15,620 bases of DNA from Rhodoferax sp. (GTDB taxonomy: Bacteria; Pseudomonadota; Gammaproteobacteria; Burkholderiales; Burkholderiaceae_C): contig JAKFXU010000154.1 of the NCBI GenBank assembly GCA_021731215.1, positions 1 through 15,620 on the forward strand. The letters run 5' to 3'. Each line of letters begins with the position of its first letter. Within the stretch, counting starts at the first letter, position 1. The notes beneath the pieces were generated by a model, which was given only the letters and a program-made list of their open reading frames with translations, made no database searches and was not told the origin of the DNA. Shown one piece after another: positions 7,154 through 15,620 of this stretch. Position numbers and translations under genes: made by a program.

Positions 7154-7513
7154 ATGAACCTTGATCAGTATCTGCCAGTTCTTTTGTTCATCCTGGTCGG
7201 CATCGCCGTGGGCATCGTGCCGCAGGTGCTTGGTTACATCCTGGGGCCGAACCGGCCCGACCCGGCCAAAAATTCCCCTTACGAATGCGGCTTTGAAGCC
7301 TTCGAAGATGCACGCATGAAATTCGATGTGCGCTACTACCTGGTGGCCATTCTTTTCATTTTGTTCGACCTCGAAATTGCATTCCTGTTTCCCTGGGCGG
7401 TGTCGCTCAAGGACACAGGTGCGGTGGGCTTTTGGTCGGTCATGGTATTTCTGGCCATCCTCGTCGTGGGTTTTGTTTACGAGTGGAAAAAAGGGGCCCT
7501 TGACTGGGAGTGA
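7154..7513 (+). CDS. nuoA: NADH-quinone oxidoreductase subunit A
   Basis: The 119-residue product is NuoA (ND3 homologue), a small membrane subunit of complex I near the quinone site. Three transmembrane helices lie at about residues 6-29, 61-83 and 92-110. Between the first two is the conserved loop [19 protein letters not shown] with C45, the counterpart of the ND3 cysteine whose exposure changes with the active/deactive state in mitochondria. Helix two carries the acidic FDLE at 71-74. The chosen start is ATG 7154 (MNLDQYLPV), which gives the family length; the frame stays open upstream to TTG 7106, but those residues are not family-like. No clear Shine-Dalgarno precedes ATG 7154. It is the first gene of the nuo operon. 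Confidence 0.96.
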   Translation: MNLDQYLPVLLFILVGIAVGIVPQVLGYILGPNRPDPAKNSPYECGFEAFEDARMKFDVRYYLVAILFILFDLEIAFLFPWAVSLKDTGAVGFWSVMVFLAILVVGFVYEWKKGALDWE

Positions 7514-7519
7514 ATATGG

Positions 7520-7600
7520 CCCCCACGCTTGCCACTTCGTGTGCTGCGCTGCCCCCCGAGGGGGCTCAGTCGCCTTGGGGCGGCCCGGCGGCGACTGGGC
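7520..7600 (+). repeat. GC-rich palindromic interspersed repeat between nuoA and nuoB
   Basis: The nuoA-nuoB gap holds an element starting CCCCCACGC (7520-7528) with two hairpins. One is GCCCCC (7551-7556) with GGGGGC (7560-7565). The other is GCTCAGTCGCC (7564-7574) with GGCGACTGGGC (7590-7600), 11 pairs including one wobble, with GGG/CCC nested at 7578-7586. The two share bases 7564-7565, so they compete at the edge. I recognise the pattern (CCCCCACGC, CACTTCGTG, GCCCCCCGAGGGGGC, then GGGGCGGCCCGGCGGCG) as a recurrent intergenic repeat of Comamonadaceae-type genomes, from memory. The element ends before the nuoB Shine-Dalgarno. Confidence 0.75.
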
Positions 7601-7621
7601 ATTTCAATAAGGATTGATGCG

Positions 7622-8101
7622 ATGATCGAAGGCGTAATGAAGGAAGGCTTTGTCACCACCAGTTACGACTCGGTGATGAACTGGGCCAAAACCGGCTCGC
7701 TGTGGCCGATGTCGTTCGGCCTGGCCTGTTGTGCGGTGGAGATGATGCATGCCGCCACGGCGCGCTACGACATCAGCCGCTTTGGCGCCGAGGTGTTTCG
7801 TGCCAGTCCGCGCCAGTCGGACCTGATCATCGTGGCTGGCACCCTGTGCAACAAGATGGCACCGGCTTTTCGCAAGGTTTATGACCAGATGAGCGAGCCG
7901 CGCTGGGTGATTTCGATGGGTTCCTGTGCCAACGGCGGTGGTTACTACCACTACAGCTATTCCGTGGTGCGCGGCTGTGACCGTATTGTGCCGGTCGATG
8001 TCTATGTGCCGGGCTGCCCGCCCACCGCTGAGGCCTTGCTGTACGGCATCATCCAGTTGCAGCACAAGATTCGCCGCACGCAAACCATTGCACGCACGTG
8101 A
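7622..8101 (+). CDS. nuoB: NADH-quinone oxidoreductase subunit B
   Basis: The 159-residue product is NuoB (PSST/20 kDa homologue), which holds cluster N2, the last Fe-S centre before ubiquinone, at the junction of the peripheral and membrane arms. The N2 ligands are C36 and C37 ([10 protein letters not shown]), C102 ([17 protein letters not shown]) and C132 ([15 protein letters not shown]). Family length is normal. The start is ATG 7622 with AAGGA at 7609-7613, eight bases upstream; the upstream in-frame extension is translated repeat sequence. It stands 108 bases after nuoA because of the intervening palindromic repeat, and 10 bases before nuoC. Confidence 0.97.
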   Translation: MIEGVMKEGFVTTSYDSVMNWAKTGSLWPMSFGLACCAVEMMHAATARYDISRFGAEVFRASPRQSDLIIVAGTLCNKMAPAFRKVYDQMSEPRWVISMGSCANGGGYYHYSYSVVRGCDRIVPVDVYVPGCPPTAEALLYGIIQLQHKIRRTQTIART

Positions 8102-8111
8102 AGGAATGGCG

Positions 8112-8720
8112 ATGACTTTGTATGCTGTAAATCCGCTCACGCTGCAAGCGCAGGTTGAAGCGGCCCTGGGCGATTTGGTTCTGAGCAGTGTCGTGCGGCT
8201 CGACGAGCTCACCATCGTGGTCGATGCGGCGCATTATCTGCAGGCGGCAAAAATTCTGCGTGACGATCCGGCCTGTTGTTTCGAGCAACTGATAGATCTG
8301 TGCGGGGTCGACTACTCCACCTACAAAAATGAGTCGCACAGCGGGTTGCGCTACTGCGCGGTATCGCATCTGTTGTCGGTCAGTCTGAACCAGCGCGTGC
8401 GGCTCAAGGTGTTCGCTCCTGACGACAACTTCCCGGTGCTGGCGTCGCTGTGCGACATCTGGAGTGCGGCCAACTGGTTCGAGCGCGAGGCGTTCGACCT
8501 GTTCGGCATCGTGTTCGAAGGGCACGACGATTTGCGCCGCATCCTGACCGACTATGGTTTTATCGGCCATCCGTTCCGCAAGGATTTCCCGCTGTCCGGC
8601 CACGTCGAGATGCGTTACGACGCGGAACAAAAGCGCGTGGTCTACCAGCCCGTCACCATCGAGCCGCGCGAAATCACACCGCGCATCATCCGTGAAGACA
8701 ACTACGGAGGCTTGCACTAG
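8112..8720 (+). CDS. nuoC: NADH-quinone oxidoreductase subunit C
   Basis: The 202-residue product is NuoC (30 kDa subunit), a structural part of the complex I connecting module that packs on NuoD. Signatures are [12 protein letters not shown] and the 30-kDa motif [20 protein letters not shown], then [20 protein letters not shown] and the C-terminal EDNYGGLH. It is a separate gene, unlike the fused nuoCD of E. coli. Two starts are in frame: ATG 8106 and ATG 8112. AGGA at 8102-8105 would touch the first but sits six bases before the second, so 8112 is chosen. Confidence 0.96.
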   Translation: MTLYAVNPLTLQAQVEAALGDLVLSSVVRLDELTIVVDAAHYLQAAKILRDDPACCFEQLIDLCGVDYSTYKNESHSGLRYCAVSHLLSVSLNQRVRLKVFAPDDNFPVLASLCDIWSAANWFEREAFDLFGIVFEGHDDLRRILTDYGFIGHPFRKDFPLSGHVEMRYDAEQKRVVYQPVTIEPREITPRIIREDNYGGLH

Positions 8721-8732
8721 GCAGTTTCGGAC

Positions 8733-9986
8733 ATGGCTGAAATAAAAAACTACACCCTCAACTTCGGTCCCCAGCACCCGGCCGCGCATGGCGTTTTGCG
8801 CCTGGTGCTGGAGCTCGACGGCGAAGTGATTCAACGCGCCGACCCGCACATCGGGCTGCTGCATCGCGCCACCGAGAAGCTGGCCGAAAACAAGACCTAT
8901 ATCCAGGCGCTGCCGTACATGGATCGTCTCGACTACATGTCGATGATGTGCAATGAGAACGCGTATTGTCTGGTGCTGGAAAAGATGCTGGCGCTCGAAG
9001 TGCCGATGCGCGCCAAATACATCCGCGTCATGTTTTCCGAGATCACCCGTTTGCTCAACCACCTGCTGTGGATTGGCGCGCACGGGCTGGACTGCGGCGC
9101 CATGACGGTCATGCTGTACGCTTTTCGCGAACGCGAAGACCTGCTCGACATGTACGAGGCGGTCAGCGGTGCGCGCATGCATGCGGCCTACTTCCGCCCG
9201 GGCGGCGTCTACCGTGATTTGCCTGACAGCATGGCACGCCACCAGCCCAACAAGATTCGCAGCGCCAAGTCCACCGCGCAGCTCAATCGCAATCGGGACG
9301 GCAGCCTGCTCGACTTCATCGATGACTTTACCCAGCGCTTTCCGACCTACCTGGATGAGTATCACACCCTGTTGACCGACAACCGCATCTGGAAGCAGCG
9401 CACCGTCGGCATCGGCGTGGTGACGCCGGAGCGCGCGCTCAATCTGGGCTTTACCGGCCCCATGCTGCGCGGTTCGGGGATTGCCTGGGATCTGCGCAAG
9501 CAGCAGCCCTATGATGCCTACGACCAGATCGACTTTGATGTTCCGGTGGGCAAGACCGGCGACAGTTATGACCGCTATCTGGTGCGCATGGAAGAGATGA
9601 AGCAGTCCAACCGCATCATCAAGCAGTGCGTCGATTGGCTGCGCGTCAATCCCGGCCCCGTCATCACCGACAACCACAAGGTGGCGCCGCCGGACCGTGA
9701 ATCGATGAAGTCCAACATGGAAGAACTGATTCACCACTTCAAATTGTTTACCGAAGGTTTCGCGGTGCCCGAGGGTGAAGCCTACGCTGCCATCGAGCAC
9801 CCCAAGGGCGAGTTCGGCATCTACATGGTCAGTGACGGCGCCAACAAACCTTATCGCATGAAGATTCGCCCCCCTGCCTTTGTTCATCTGGCGGCGCTGG
9901 GCGAAATGGGGCGTGGGCACATGATTGCCGATGCGGTGGCCATTATCGGCACGATGGATATTGTGTTTGGGGAAGTGGATCGATGA
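8733..9986 (+). CDS. nuoD: NADH-quinone oxidoreductase subunit D
   Basis: The 417-residue product is NuoD (49 kDa subunit, related to the large subunit of NiFe hydrogenases but without metal-binding cysteines), which with NuoB forms the quinone pocket. Key segments are [15 protein letters not shown] with H19, [18 protein letters not shown], and [11 protein letters not shown] with Y68. H19 and Y68 keep the 49-residue spacing of the quinone-contact His38 and Tyr87 of the Thermus subunit. The end, [19 protein letters not shown] then [15 protein letters not shown], is canonical. The start ATG 8733 lies 12 bases after nuoC with no strong Shine-Dalgarno. The stop overlaps nuoE by four bases (ATGA). 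Confidence 0.97.
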   Translation: MAEIKNYTLNFGPQHPAAHGVLRLVLELDGEVIQRADPHIGLLHRATEKLAENKTYIQALPYMDRLDYMSMMCNENAYCLVLEKMLALEVPMRAKYIRVMFSEITRLLNHLLWIGAHGLDCGAMTVMLYAFREREDLLDMYEAVSGARMHAAYFRPGGVYRDLPDSMARHQPNKIRSAKSTAQLNRNRDGSLLDFIDDFTQRFPTYLDEYHTLLTDNRIWKQRTVGIGVVTPERALNLGFTGPMLRGSGIAWDLRKQQPYDAYDQIDFDVPVGKTGDSYDRYLVRMEEMKQSNRIIKQCVDWLRVNPGPVITDNHKVAPPDRESMKSNMEELIHHFKLFTEGFAVPEGEAYAAIEHPKGEFGIYMVSDGANKPYRMKIRPPAFVHLAALGEMGRGHMIADAVAIIGTMDIVFGEVDR

Positions 9987-10471
9987 TTTCTGAAGAATCC
10001 AAAGCGCGCTTCGCCCAAGAAGTCGCCAAATACCCGGCGGACCAGAAGCAGTCTGCGGTCATGGCCTGTCTGGCCATCGTCCAGCAGGAGCTTGGCTATG
10101 TCAGCACCGAGAGTGAAGTGATCGTGGCCGACTTTCTCGGCATGGCACCGATCGCGGTGCACGAGGTCACCACCTTTTACAACATGTACAACCAGCAGCC
10201 GGTGGGCAAGTACAAACTCAATGTCTGCACCAACCTGCCCTGCCAATTGCGTGACGGCGGCCGGGCGCTCCAGCATCTTGAGAAAAAACTCGAAATCAGC
10301 ATGGGCGAAACCACGCCGGACGGCCTGTTTACCTTGCAACAATGTGAATGCCTCGGTGCCTGCGCCGACTCGCCCGTGCTGCTGGTCAATGACCGCACCA
10401 TGTGCAGCTTCATGAGCGACGACAAACTGGACCAGTTGGTCGATGGCCTGCGCGCGGCGGGGCAGCCATGA
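9983..10471 (+). CDS. nuoE: NADH-quinone oxidoreductase subunit E
   Basis: The 162-residue product is NuoE (24 kDa subunit) of the NADH-dehydrogenase module, a thioredoxin-like ferredoxin carrying [2Fe-2S] cluster N1a beside FMN. Ligands are C82 and C87 ([13 protein letters not shown]-x4-C) and C123 and C127 ([11 protein letters not shown]-x3-C). The N-terminal helical part includes [19 protein letters not shown]. The start ATG 9983 overlaps the nuoD stop, with GGAAG about seven bases before it inside nuoD. The stop in turn overlaps nuoF, so D-E-F are likely translated in a coupled chain. Confidence 0.96.
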   Translation: MISEESKARFAQEVAKYPADQKQSAVMACLAIVQQELGYVSTESEVIVADFLGMAPIAVHEVTTFYNMYNQQPVGKYKLNVCTNLPCQLRDGGRALQHLEKKLEISMGETTPDGLFTLQQCECLGACADSPVLLVNDRTMCSFMSDDKLDQLVDGLRAAGQP

Positions 10472-11823
10472 TGGGGGCGGATCAAATTCTGGCCCAGTTT
10501 CAGGCCACGGGCGTGCAGACCTGCTTTCACGGCCGGCACATCGAGCCGCACATTTACGCTGATTTGAACGGCGCCAATTGGCATCTGCAGGACTATCAAG
10601 CGCGCGGTGGTTACCAGGCGCTGCGCAAGATTCTCGGGCAGGATGGTGGCGAGGGTTTGACCCAGGACCAGGTGATTGCCACCGTCAAGGAGTCGGCCCT
10701 GCGCGGACGCGGCGGCGCTGGTTTCCCGACCGGGCTCAAGTGGAGCTTCATGCCGCGCCAGTTCCCGGGCCAGAAGTACCTGGTGTGCAACTCCGATGAG
10801 GGCGAGCCCGGCACTTGCAAAGACCGCGACATCCTGCAGTTCAATCCGCACATCGTGATTGAGGGCATGATCATTGCTGCCTATGCCATGGGCATTTCAG
10901 TCGGCTACAACTACATTCACGGCGAGATTTTCAAGAGCTACGACCGCTTTGAAGAGGCGCTGCAAGAGGCGCGTGCGGCCGGGCTGCTGGGCAACCATAT
11001 TCTGGGCAGCAACTTCCACTTCCAGTTGCATGCGGCCCATGGTTTTGGGGCCTATATTTGCGGCGAGGAAACCGCCTTGCTGGAGTCGCTGGAGGGCAAA
11101 AAAGGCCAGCCGCGCTTCAAGCCGCCGTTTCCGGCCAGTTTCGGTCTGTATGGCAAGCCCACCACCATCAACAATACGGAAACCTTTGCCGCCGTGCCCT
11201 GGATCATCCGCAACGGTGGCGCGGCTTATCTGGAGTGTGGCAAGCCCAACAACGGCGGCACCAAGATCTACTCCGTTAGTGGCGACGTCGAGTGGCCGGG
11301 CAATTACGAAATTCCGATGGGCACGCCGTTCGCCAAATTGCTGGAAATCGCCGGGGGCGTGCGCCGCGGGCGCCAGCTCAAGGCGGTGATTCCGGGCGGT
11401 TCCTCGTCGCCGATTCTGCCGGGCAGCACCATGATGGACTGCACCATGGACTACGACTCCATTGCCAAGGCGGGGTCCATGCTGGGCTCGGGCGCGGTGA
11501 TTGTGCTCGACGACAGCCGGTGCATGGTCAAGAGCTTGCAGCGCCTGAGTTACTTTTACATGCACGAGTCCTGTGGTCAGTGCACACCGTGTCGCGAGGG
11601 CACCGGTTGGATGTCGCGCGTGGTGGACCGGATCGAAAACGGGCAGGGCCGCGCCAGCGACCTCGACTTGCTGAATTCGGTGGCGGATGACATTCAGGGC
11701 CGCACCATCTGCGCCCTGGGCGACGCCGCCGCCATGCCGGTGCGGGCCATGCTCAAGCATTTCCGCCCTGAATTTGAATATCACGTAGAGCACAAGACCT
11801 GCATGGTCCCGGCGCATGTGTAA
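10468..11823 (+). CDS. nuoF: NADH-quinone oxidoreductase subunit F
   Basis: The 451-residue product is NuoF (51 kDa subunit), which binds NADH and FMN and carries [4Fe-4S] cluster N3: it is where electrons enter complex I. The FMN/NADH glycine-rich motif is GRGGAG at 80-85 (then FPTGLKW), followed by [15 protein letters not shown] and [21 protein letters not shown]3 ligands are C369, C372 and C375 in [12 protein letters not shown], and C415 in [13 protein letters not shown]. The start ATG 10468 overlaps the nuoE stop; the adjacent ATG 10471 is equally in frame and cannot be excluded. No clear Shine-Dalgarno is seen, fitting coupling to nuoE. It is followed by an 84-base gap with a palindromic repeat. 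Confidence 0.97.
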   Translation: MMGADQILAQFQATGVQTCFHGRHIEPHIYADLNGANWHLQDYQARGGYQALRKILGQDGGEGLTQDQVIATVKESALRGRGGAGFPTGLKWSFMPRQFPGQKYLVCNSDEGEPGTCKDRDILQFNPHIVIEGMIIAAYAMGISVGYNYIHGEIFKSYDRFEEALQEARAAGLLGNHILGSNFHFQLHAAHGFGAYICGEETALLESLEGKKGQPRFKPPFPASFGLYGKPTTINNTETFAAVPWIIRNGGAAYLECGKPNNGGTKIYSVSGDVEWPGNYEIPMGTPFAKLLEIAGGVRRGRQLKAVIPGGSSSPILPGSTMMDCTMDYDSIAKAGSMLGSGAVIVLDDSRCMVKSLQRLSYFYMHESCGQCTPCREGTGWMSRVVDRIENGQGRASDLDLLNSVADDIQGRTICALGDAAAMPVRAMLKHFRPEFEYHVEHKTCMVPAHV

Positions 11824-11843
11824 GTCCTTCCATGGGCTGCAGG

Positions 11844-11878
11844 CCCTCACCCCGACCCTCTCCCAGCGGGAGAGGGAG
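11844..11878 (+). repeat. REP-like palindromic repeat between nuoF and nuoG
   Basis: The gap holds CCCTCACCCCGA followed by CCCTCTCCC (11856-11864), loop AGC, and GGGAGAGGG (11868-11876), a nine-pair perfect palindrome. The pattern CCCTCACCCC..CCCTCTCCC..GGGAGAGGG is a very common extragenic palindrome in proteobacterial genomes, recalled from memory. Read on the minus strand it gives the peptide SLSRWERVGVRA, of a type often seen in spurious ORFs. There is no T run. Confidence 0.78.
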
Positions 11879-11885
11879 TTTCGCG

Positions 11886-11900
11886 AGTCGCTGCACGACT
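11886..11900 (+). other. Small stem-loop just before nuoG
   Basis: AGTCG (11886-11890) pairs with CGACT (11896-11900) around the loop CTGCA, immediately before GAAAAAAATG, the nuoG start. It occupies the place where a Shine-Dalgarno would normally be. A role in translation start is possible but unsupported beyond position. Confidence 0.3.
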
Positions 11901-11907
11901 GAAAAAA

Positions 11908-14043
11908 ATGATTGAAATTGAACTCGACGGCAAGAAGGTAGACATTGTTGAAGGCAGCATGATCATGCATGCCGCCGACAAGGCGGGCACCTACATTCCG
12001 CATTTTTGCTATCACAAGAAACTCAGCATTGCGGCGAGCTGCCGCATGTGCCTGGTGGACGTGGAAAAAATGCCCAAGCCGATGCCGGCCTGCGCCACGC
12101 CGGTGACGCAGGGCATGATTGTGCGCACCAAGAGCGACAAGGCGATCAAGGCGCAGAAGTCGGTGATGGAATTCCTGCTCATCAATCACCCGCTCGATTG
12201 CCCCATTTGCGATCAGGGTGGCGAGTGTCAATTGCAGGATCTGGCGGTGGGTTACGGCGCTTCGGCTTCGCGCTACGAAGAAGAAAAGCGCGTGGTGGCC
12301 GTCAAGGATGTCGGCCCGCTGATTTCGATGCAGGAGATGGCCCGCTGCATTCATTGCACCCGCTGCGTGCGTTTCGGCCAGGAAGTGGCCGGCGTGATGG
12401 AACTGGGCATGTCGCATCGCGGCGAACATGCCGAGATCGAGACCTTTCTCGGTCACTCGGTTGACTCGGAACTGTCGGGCAACATGATCGACCTTTGCCC
12501 GGTGGGGGCCTTGACCAGCAAGCCGTTTCGCTACAGCGCGCGCACCTGGGAATTGTCGCGGCGCAAGTCGATCAGCCCACACGATTCGACCGGCGCCAAT
12601 TTGATCGTGCAGGTCAAGAACAACAAGGTCATGCGCGTGGTGCCGTTTGAGAACGAAGCCGTCAACGAATGCTGGCTGGCCGACCGCGACCGTTTCTCCT
12701 ATGAGGCCTTCAACAGCGAGCAGCGGCTCACGACGCCGATGCTCAAACAGGGCGGCGTGTGGAAGGCAGTCGATTGGCAGACCGCACTGGAGTACGTGGC
12801 CAATGGCTTGAAGGACATCAAGGCGGATCATGGCGCTGCCAGTATCGGCGCGCTGCTCAGCCCGCACAGCACGCTGGAAGAACTGCACCTGGCCGGCGCC
12901 TTGGTGCGCGGCCTGGGCAGTGAGAACGTCGATTACCGGCTGCGCCACGCCGAATTCCCGGCGCCCGCAGGCGTGCGTCACCTGGGCGCCTCGATTGCGT
13001 CCCTGTCCGAACTCCAGCGCGTGCTGGTGGTGGGTTCGAGCCTGCGCAAGGATCACCCCCTGTTGGCCCAGAGAATTCGCCAGGCCGCGCGCAAGGGCGG
13101 TGCGGTCCATGCGATTGCGGCTGCGGCCCAAGACTGGGCCCTGCCATTGGCCACTACCCTGCTGTGCCCGGCCAGCACCTGGGTCCAGGCGCTGGCTGAT
13201 GTGGCTGCAGCGGTGGCGGCTGAAAAAGGCCTGGCGCCACCGGCTCATGGCACGCTCAGCGCGAGCGCCAAAGCCATCGCCCGGTCCTTGCTGGGCGGCG
13301 AGCGCAAAGCCATCTTGCTGGGTAATGCGGCCGCGCACCACGCCCGCGCCGCCAGTCTGCTGGCGCTGGCCAACTGGATCGGCGCGCAAACCGGTGCCAC
13401 GGTCGGTTATCTCACCGAAGCCGCCAACACGGTTGGCGCGCAACTCGCGGGCGCGCTGCCCGGGCCGCTCGGACTGAACGCCGCGCAGATGCTCGGCGGC
13501 GGCCTGAAAGCCGCCATCCTGTTGAATAACGAGCCTGAATTCGACTCGGCCGCCGGTGCCTCGGCCGCCAGCGCGCTGGCGCAAGCCGACATGGTCGTGA
13601 CGCTGAGCCCGTTCAAGGCCAATATGGCGTTCAGCGACGTGTTGCTGCCGATTGCCCCGTTCACCGAAACGTCGGGCACCTTCGTCAACGCCGAGGGGCG
13701 CGTGCAAAGTTTTCATGCTGTGGTGAAACCGCTGGGCGACACCCGCCCGGCCTGGAAAGTGTTGCGCGTGCTGGGCAACCTGCTGGCGCTGCCGGGCTTC
13801 GACTTCGACTCCTCGCAGGAGGTGCTTAGGCAGGTGTCCGGCTTGCCATCGGCGGACCAGACGCATGTGTCGGCGGCGCTGCTCAACAATGCGACGCAAG
13901 CTGGCGTTGACTTGACACCGGCTGCGCTGGCGCCGGTAGTGGCCTCGATTTATGCACTCGATGGCACCGTGCGCCGCGCTGCCAGCCTGCAGCGCACGGC
14001 AGACGCCCGAGCGGCTGAAGTGGCGCAGGAGGTGGCAGCATGA
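11908..14043 (+). CDS. nuoG: NADH-quinone oxidoreductase subunit G
   Basis: The 711-residue product is NuoG (75 kDa subunit), the largest of the peripheral arm, with an N-terminal ferredoxin-like part and a C-terminal molybdopterin-oxidoreductase-like part. Ligands are: [2Fe-2S] N1b C34, C45, C48, C62; [4Fe-4S] N5 H94, C98, C101, C107 ([14 protein letters not shown]); [4Fe-4S] N4 C147, C150, C153, C197. The extra cluster N7 of E. coli and Thermus is absent: the segment after residue 200 ([16 protein letters not shown]) has no cysteines. E. coli NuoG is about 900 residues, so this is the shorter form seen in many other proteobacteria. The start ATG 11908 follows an A run with no Shine-Dalgarno. 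The stop overlaps nuoH. Confidence 0.96.
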   Translation: MIEIELDGKKVDIVEGSMIMHAADKAGTYIPHFCYHKKLSIAASCRMCLVDVEKMPKPMPACATPVTQGMIVRTKSDKAIKAQKSVMEFLLINHPLDCPICDQGGECQLQDLAVGYGASASRYEEEKRVVAVKDVGPLISMQEMARCIHCTRCVRFGQEVAGVMELGMSHRGEHAEIETFLGHSVDSELSGNMIDLCPVGALTSKPFRYSARTWELSRRKSISPHDSTGANLIVQVKNNKVMRVVPFENEAVNECWLADRDRFSYEAFNSEQRLTTPMLKQGGVWKAVDWQTALEYVANGLKDIKADHGAASIGALLSPHSTLEELHLAGALVRGLGSENVDYRLRHAEFPAPAGVRHLGASIASLSELQRVLVVGSSLRKDHPLLAQRIRQAARKGGAVHAIAAAAQDWALPLATTLLCPASTWVQALADVAAAVAAEKGLAPPAHGTLSASAKAIARSLLGGERKAILLGNAAAHHARAASLLALANWIGAQTGATVGYLTEAANTVGAQLAGALPGPLGLNAAQMLGGGLKAAILLNNEPEFDSAAGASAASALAQADMVVTLSPFKANMAFSDVLLPIAPFTETSGTFVNAEGRVQSFHAVVKPLGDTRPAWKVLRVLGNLLALPGFDFDSSQEVLRQVSGLPSADQTHVSAALLNNATQAGVDLTPAALAPVVASIYALDGTVRRAASLQRTADARAAEVAQEVAA

Positions 14044-15122
14044 TTGACGCGATTTTTGCCTTTGGCCAGGGCCTGCTGGACGCACCCTGGTGGGTCAGCA
14101 TGGGCTGGCCGGTGGTCTGGACCTTGATCAAGATTATGGTGGTGGTGCTGCCGCTGATGGGCGCCGTCGCTTACCTCACGCTCTGGGAACGAAAGCTGAT
14201 CAGCTGGATTCAAATTCGGCGCGGGCCCAATCGGGTCGGTCCCCTGGGTTTGCTGCAGCCGATTGCCGACGCAATGAAATTGCTGACCAAGGAAATTCTC
14301 ACGCCCACGGCGGCCAACAAGGGCTTGTTTTTCCTGGGTCCGATCATGACCATCATGCCGGCCATGGCGGCCTGGGCCGTGATTCCGTTCGGCCCCGACA
14401 TTGCGCTGGCCAATATCAACGCCGGCCTTTTGTTCGTGATGGCGATCGTCTCGCTCGAGGTCTATGGCGTCATCATCGCGGGCTGGTCGTCGAATTCCAA
14501 ATACCCGTTTCTCGGGGCGATGCGGGCCTCGGCTCAAATGGTGAGCTACGAGATCGCCATGGGCTTTTGCCTGGTGGTGGTGATCATGGTGTCGGCCAGT
14601 ATGAATCTGAGCGACATCGTCACCGGGCAAGGCCAAGGCTACTTCTCGGGGATGGGTTTGAATTTCCTGTCCTGGAACTGGTTGCCCCTGTTGCCGATTT
14701 TCGTGGTCTATTTCATCTCGGGTCTGGCCGAGACCAATCGGCATCCCTTTGACGTGGTGGAGGGCGAGTCCGAGATCGTCGCCGGTCACATGGTGGAGTA
14801 TTCCGGCATGTCCTACGCCATGTTCTATCTGGCCGAGTACGCCAATATGTGGCTGGTATCGGTGCTGGCCGTGCTCATGTTCCTGGGCGGCTGGTTGTCG
14901 CCCATCGACAGTGCCCTGTTCAACTGGATTCCGGGCTGGGTCTGGCTCGGGCTCAAGACATTTTTCGTGGTCTCGATGTTTATCTGGGTACGCGCCACCT
15001 TCCCGCGCTACCGCTACGATCAGATCATGCGCTTGGGCTGGAAAATTTTCATCCCCGTGACCCTGGTCTGGCTGGTGGTGGTGGCTGCCTGGATGCAGAC
15101 CCCCTGGAACATTTGGAAGTAA
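14040..15122 (+). CDS. nuoH: NADH-quinone oxidoreductase subunit H
   Basis: The 360-residue product is NuoH (ND1 homologue), a multi-helix membrane subunit that forms the entrance and floor of the quinone channel and joins the peripheral arm to the proton pumps. Hallmarks are [20 protein letters not shown] from residue 49, [15 protein letters not shown], the acidic cytoplasmic loop [20 protein letters not shown] from residue 230 and [15 protein letters not shown] after it, and [20 protein letters not shown] near the C terminus. The start ATG 14040 overlaps the nuoG stop and has a full AGGAGG at 14027-14032, seven bases upstream, the best ribosome site of the operon. Twelve bases separate it from nuoI. 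Confidence 0.97.
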   Translation: MIDAIFAFGQGLLDAPWWVSMGWPVVWTLIKIMVVVLPLMGAVAYLTLWERKLISWIQIRRGPNRVGPLGLLQPIADAMKLLTKEILTPTAANKGLFFLGPIMTIMPAMAAWAVIPFGPDIALANINAGLLFVMAIVSLEVYGVIIAGWSSNSKYPFLGAMRASAQMVSYEIAMGFCLVVVIMVSASMNLSDIVTGQGQGYFSGMGLNFLSWNWLPLLPIFVVYFISGLAETNRHPFDVVEGESEIVAGHMVEYSGMSYAMFYLAEYANMWLVSVLAVLMFLGGWLSPIDSALFNWIPGWVWLGLKTFFVVSMFIWVRATFPRYRYDQIMRLGWKIFIPVTLVWLVVVAAWMQTPWNIWK

Positions 15123-15134
15123 TTCGAGTTGCCT

Positions 15135-15620
15135 ATGTCTACCCCCACATCAAGTGCCGCTGCGACTTCCAACCCGTCGGCCTTTTCGCTCAAGGACTTT
15201 CTGTCGAGCTTTCTGCTGGTCGAGTTTTTCAAGGGCTTTGTGCTGACCGGCAAGTACGCCTTTCGCGACAAGATAACGCTTGAGTATCCGGAAGAAAAAA
15301 CCCCGCTGTCACCCCGCTTTCGGGGTCTGCACGCCTTGCGTCGTTATGAGAATGGCGAAGAGCGCTGTATCGCCTGCAAGTTGTGCGAAGCGGTGTGCCC
15401 GGCGATGGCCATCACCATCGAGTCCGAGGTCCGCCCCGACGGTTCCCGGCGCACCACGCGTTACGACATCGACCTGACCAAGTGCATCTTCTGCGGCTTC
15501 TGCGAGGAAAGCTGTCCGGTCGACTCCATTGTGGAAACGTCGATTCTGGAGTACCACGGCGAAAAGCGCGGTGATCTGTACTTCACCAAGGAAATGCTGC
15601 TCGCTGTCGGAGATCGCTAC
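15135..15620 (+). CDS. nuoI: NADH-quinone oxidoreductase subunit I (3' end outside window)
   Basis: The frame from ATG 15135 is open to the last base of the window, giving 162 residues; the usual family length suggests only about ten more are missing. NuoI (TYKY/23 kDa subunit) carries clusters N6a and N6b, linking N5 of NuoG to N2 of NuoB. Two ferredoxin motifs are present: C78, C81, C84, C88 ([12 protein letters not shown]) and C117, C120, C123, C127 ([12 protein letters not shown]), followed by [18 protein letters not shown]. The first 17 or so residues are Ser/Thr/Ala-rich and look like an extension before the family core ([10 protein letters not shown]). The Shine-Dalgarno is weak (GAG at 15126-15128). 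Confidence 0.95.
   Translation, partial: MSTPTSSAAATSNPSAFSLKDFLSSFLLVEFFKGFVLTGKYAFRDKITLEYPEEKTPLSPRFRGLHALRRYENGEERCIACKLCEAVCPAMAITIESEVRPDGSRRTTRYDIDLTKCIFCGFCEESCPVDSIVETSILEYHGEKRGDLYFTKEMLLAVGDRY

Noticed and set aside
7520..7600. Reading the nuoA-nuoB palindromes as a CRISPR remnant or an insertion sequence.
   Set aside because: There are no regularly spaced repeats with unique spacers, no transposase frame and no obvious target duplication; a short interspersed palindrome explains it.
7529..7621. An upstream in-frame extension of NuoB.
   Set aside because: It is translated palindromic repeat; ATG 7622 has AAGGA at proper spacing and gives the family length.
11886..11907. Hairpin plus homopolymer before nuoG as a terminator.
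   Set aside because: On the plus strand the run is A rather than T, and on the minus strand the T run comes before the hairpin, so neither orientation fits an intrinsic terminator.
10897..14085. A 1062-codon open frame on the minus strand across nuoF, nuoG and nuoH.
   Set aside because: It is antisense to three clearly conserved genes, its translation resembles no family I recognise, and it reads through the intergenic palindrome. Long antisense frames are expected in GC-rich genes with strong third-position bias.
1..15620. A novel defence, toxin or biosynthetic system hidden in the window.
   Set aside because: Every long plus-strand gene belongs to a known housekeeping family in familiar order, and the largest gap (about 190 bases before rpsO) contains only promoter and stem-loop sequence.

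Overview
The window is a GC-rich stretch of chromosome carrying conserved housekeeping genes, all on the + strand. The gene order is: end of an amino-acid ABC transporter binding protein, a PLP aminotransferase, rpsO, pnp, a quinone oxidoreductase, tpiA, secG, tRNA-Leu(GAG), then nuoA to nuoI. Separate nuoC and nuoD genes, the rpsO-pnp-oxidoreductase-tpiA-secG-tRNA-nuo order and the style of the protein sequences suggest a betaproteobacterium of the order Burkholderiales, most likely family Comamonadaceae (Rhodoferax/Polaromonas-like). That placement is from memory of these families, not from a search.

Region 1 (1-1915) holds the C-terminal two thirds of a Leu/Ile/Val-type periplasmic binding protein and, 23 bases later, an aspartate-aminotransferase-fold enzyme. 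Region 2 (1916-4692) is the rpsO-pnp block. It has a TATAAT promoter element and a leader hairpin before rpsO, a strong intrinsic terminator after rpsO, and a long imperfect hairpin in the pnp leader. Region 3 (4693-6890) holds the NAD(P)H:quinone oxidoreductase, tpiA (start overlapping the previous stop) and secG. Region 4 (6891-15620) is a tRNA-Leu gene followed by the first nine genes of the proton-pumping NADH:quinone oxidoreductase (complex I) operon; nuoI runs off the window end with only a few residues missing.

In the nuo operon B-C, C-D and H-I are separated by 10-12 bases, and D-E, E-F and G-H overlap by four bases. The products form the peripheral arm (NuoB, C, D, E, F, G, I: FMN, NADH site and Fe-S clusters) and the first membrane subunits (NuoA, H). 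Only two gaps are larger, nuoA-nuoB and nuoF-nuoG, and each is occupied by a different GC-rich palindromic repeat of the interspersed type. A possible degenerate relative of the first lies just upstream of the rpsO promoter.

I found no mobile element, CRISPR array, defence cassette or unfamiliar protein family, and no evidence for a previously undescribed protein system. The items worth a second look are non-coding: the pnp and rpsO leader structures, the repeats inside the nuo operon, and the tRNA directly upstream of nuoA with no visible terminator between them. No gene-free stretch exceeds 300 bases.
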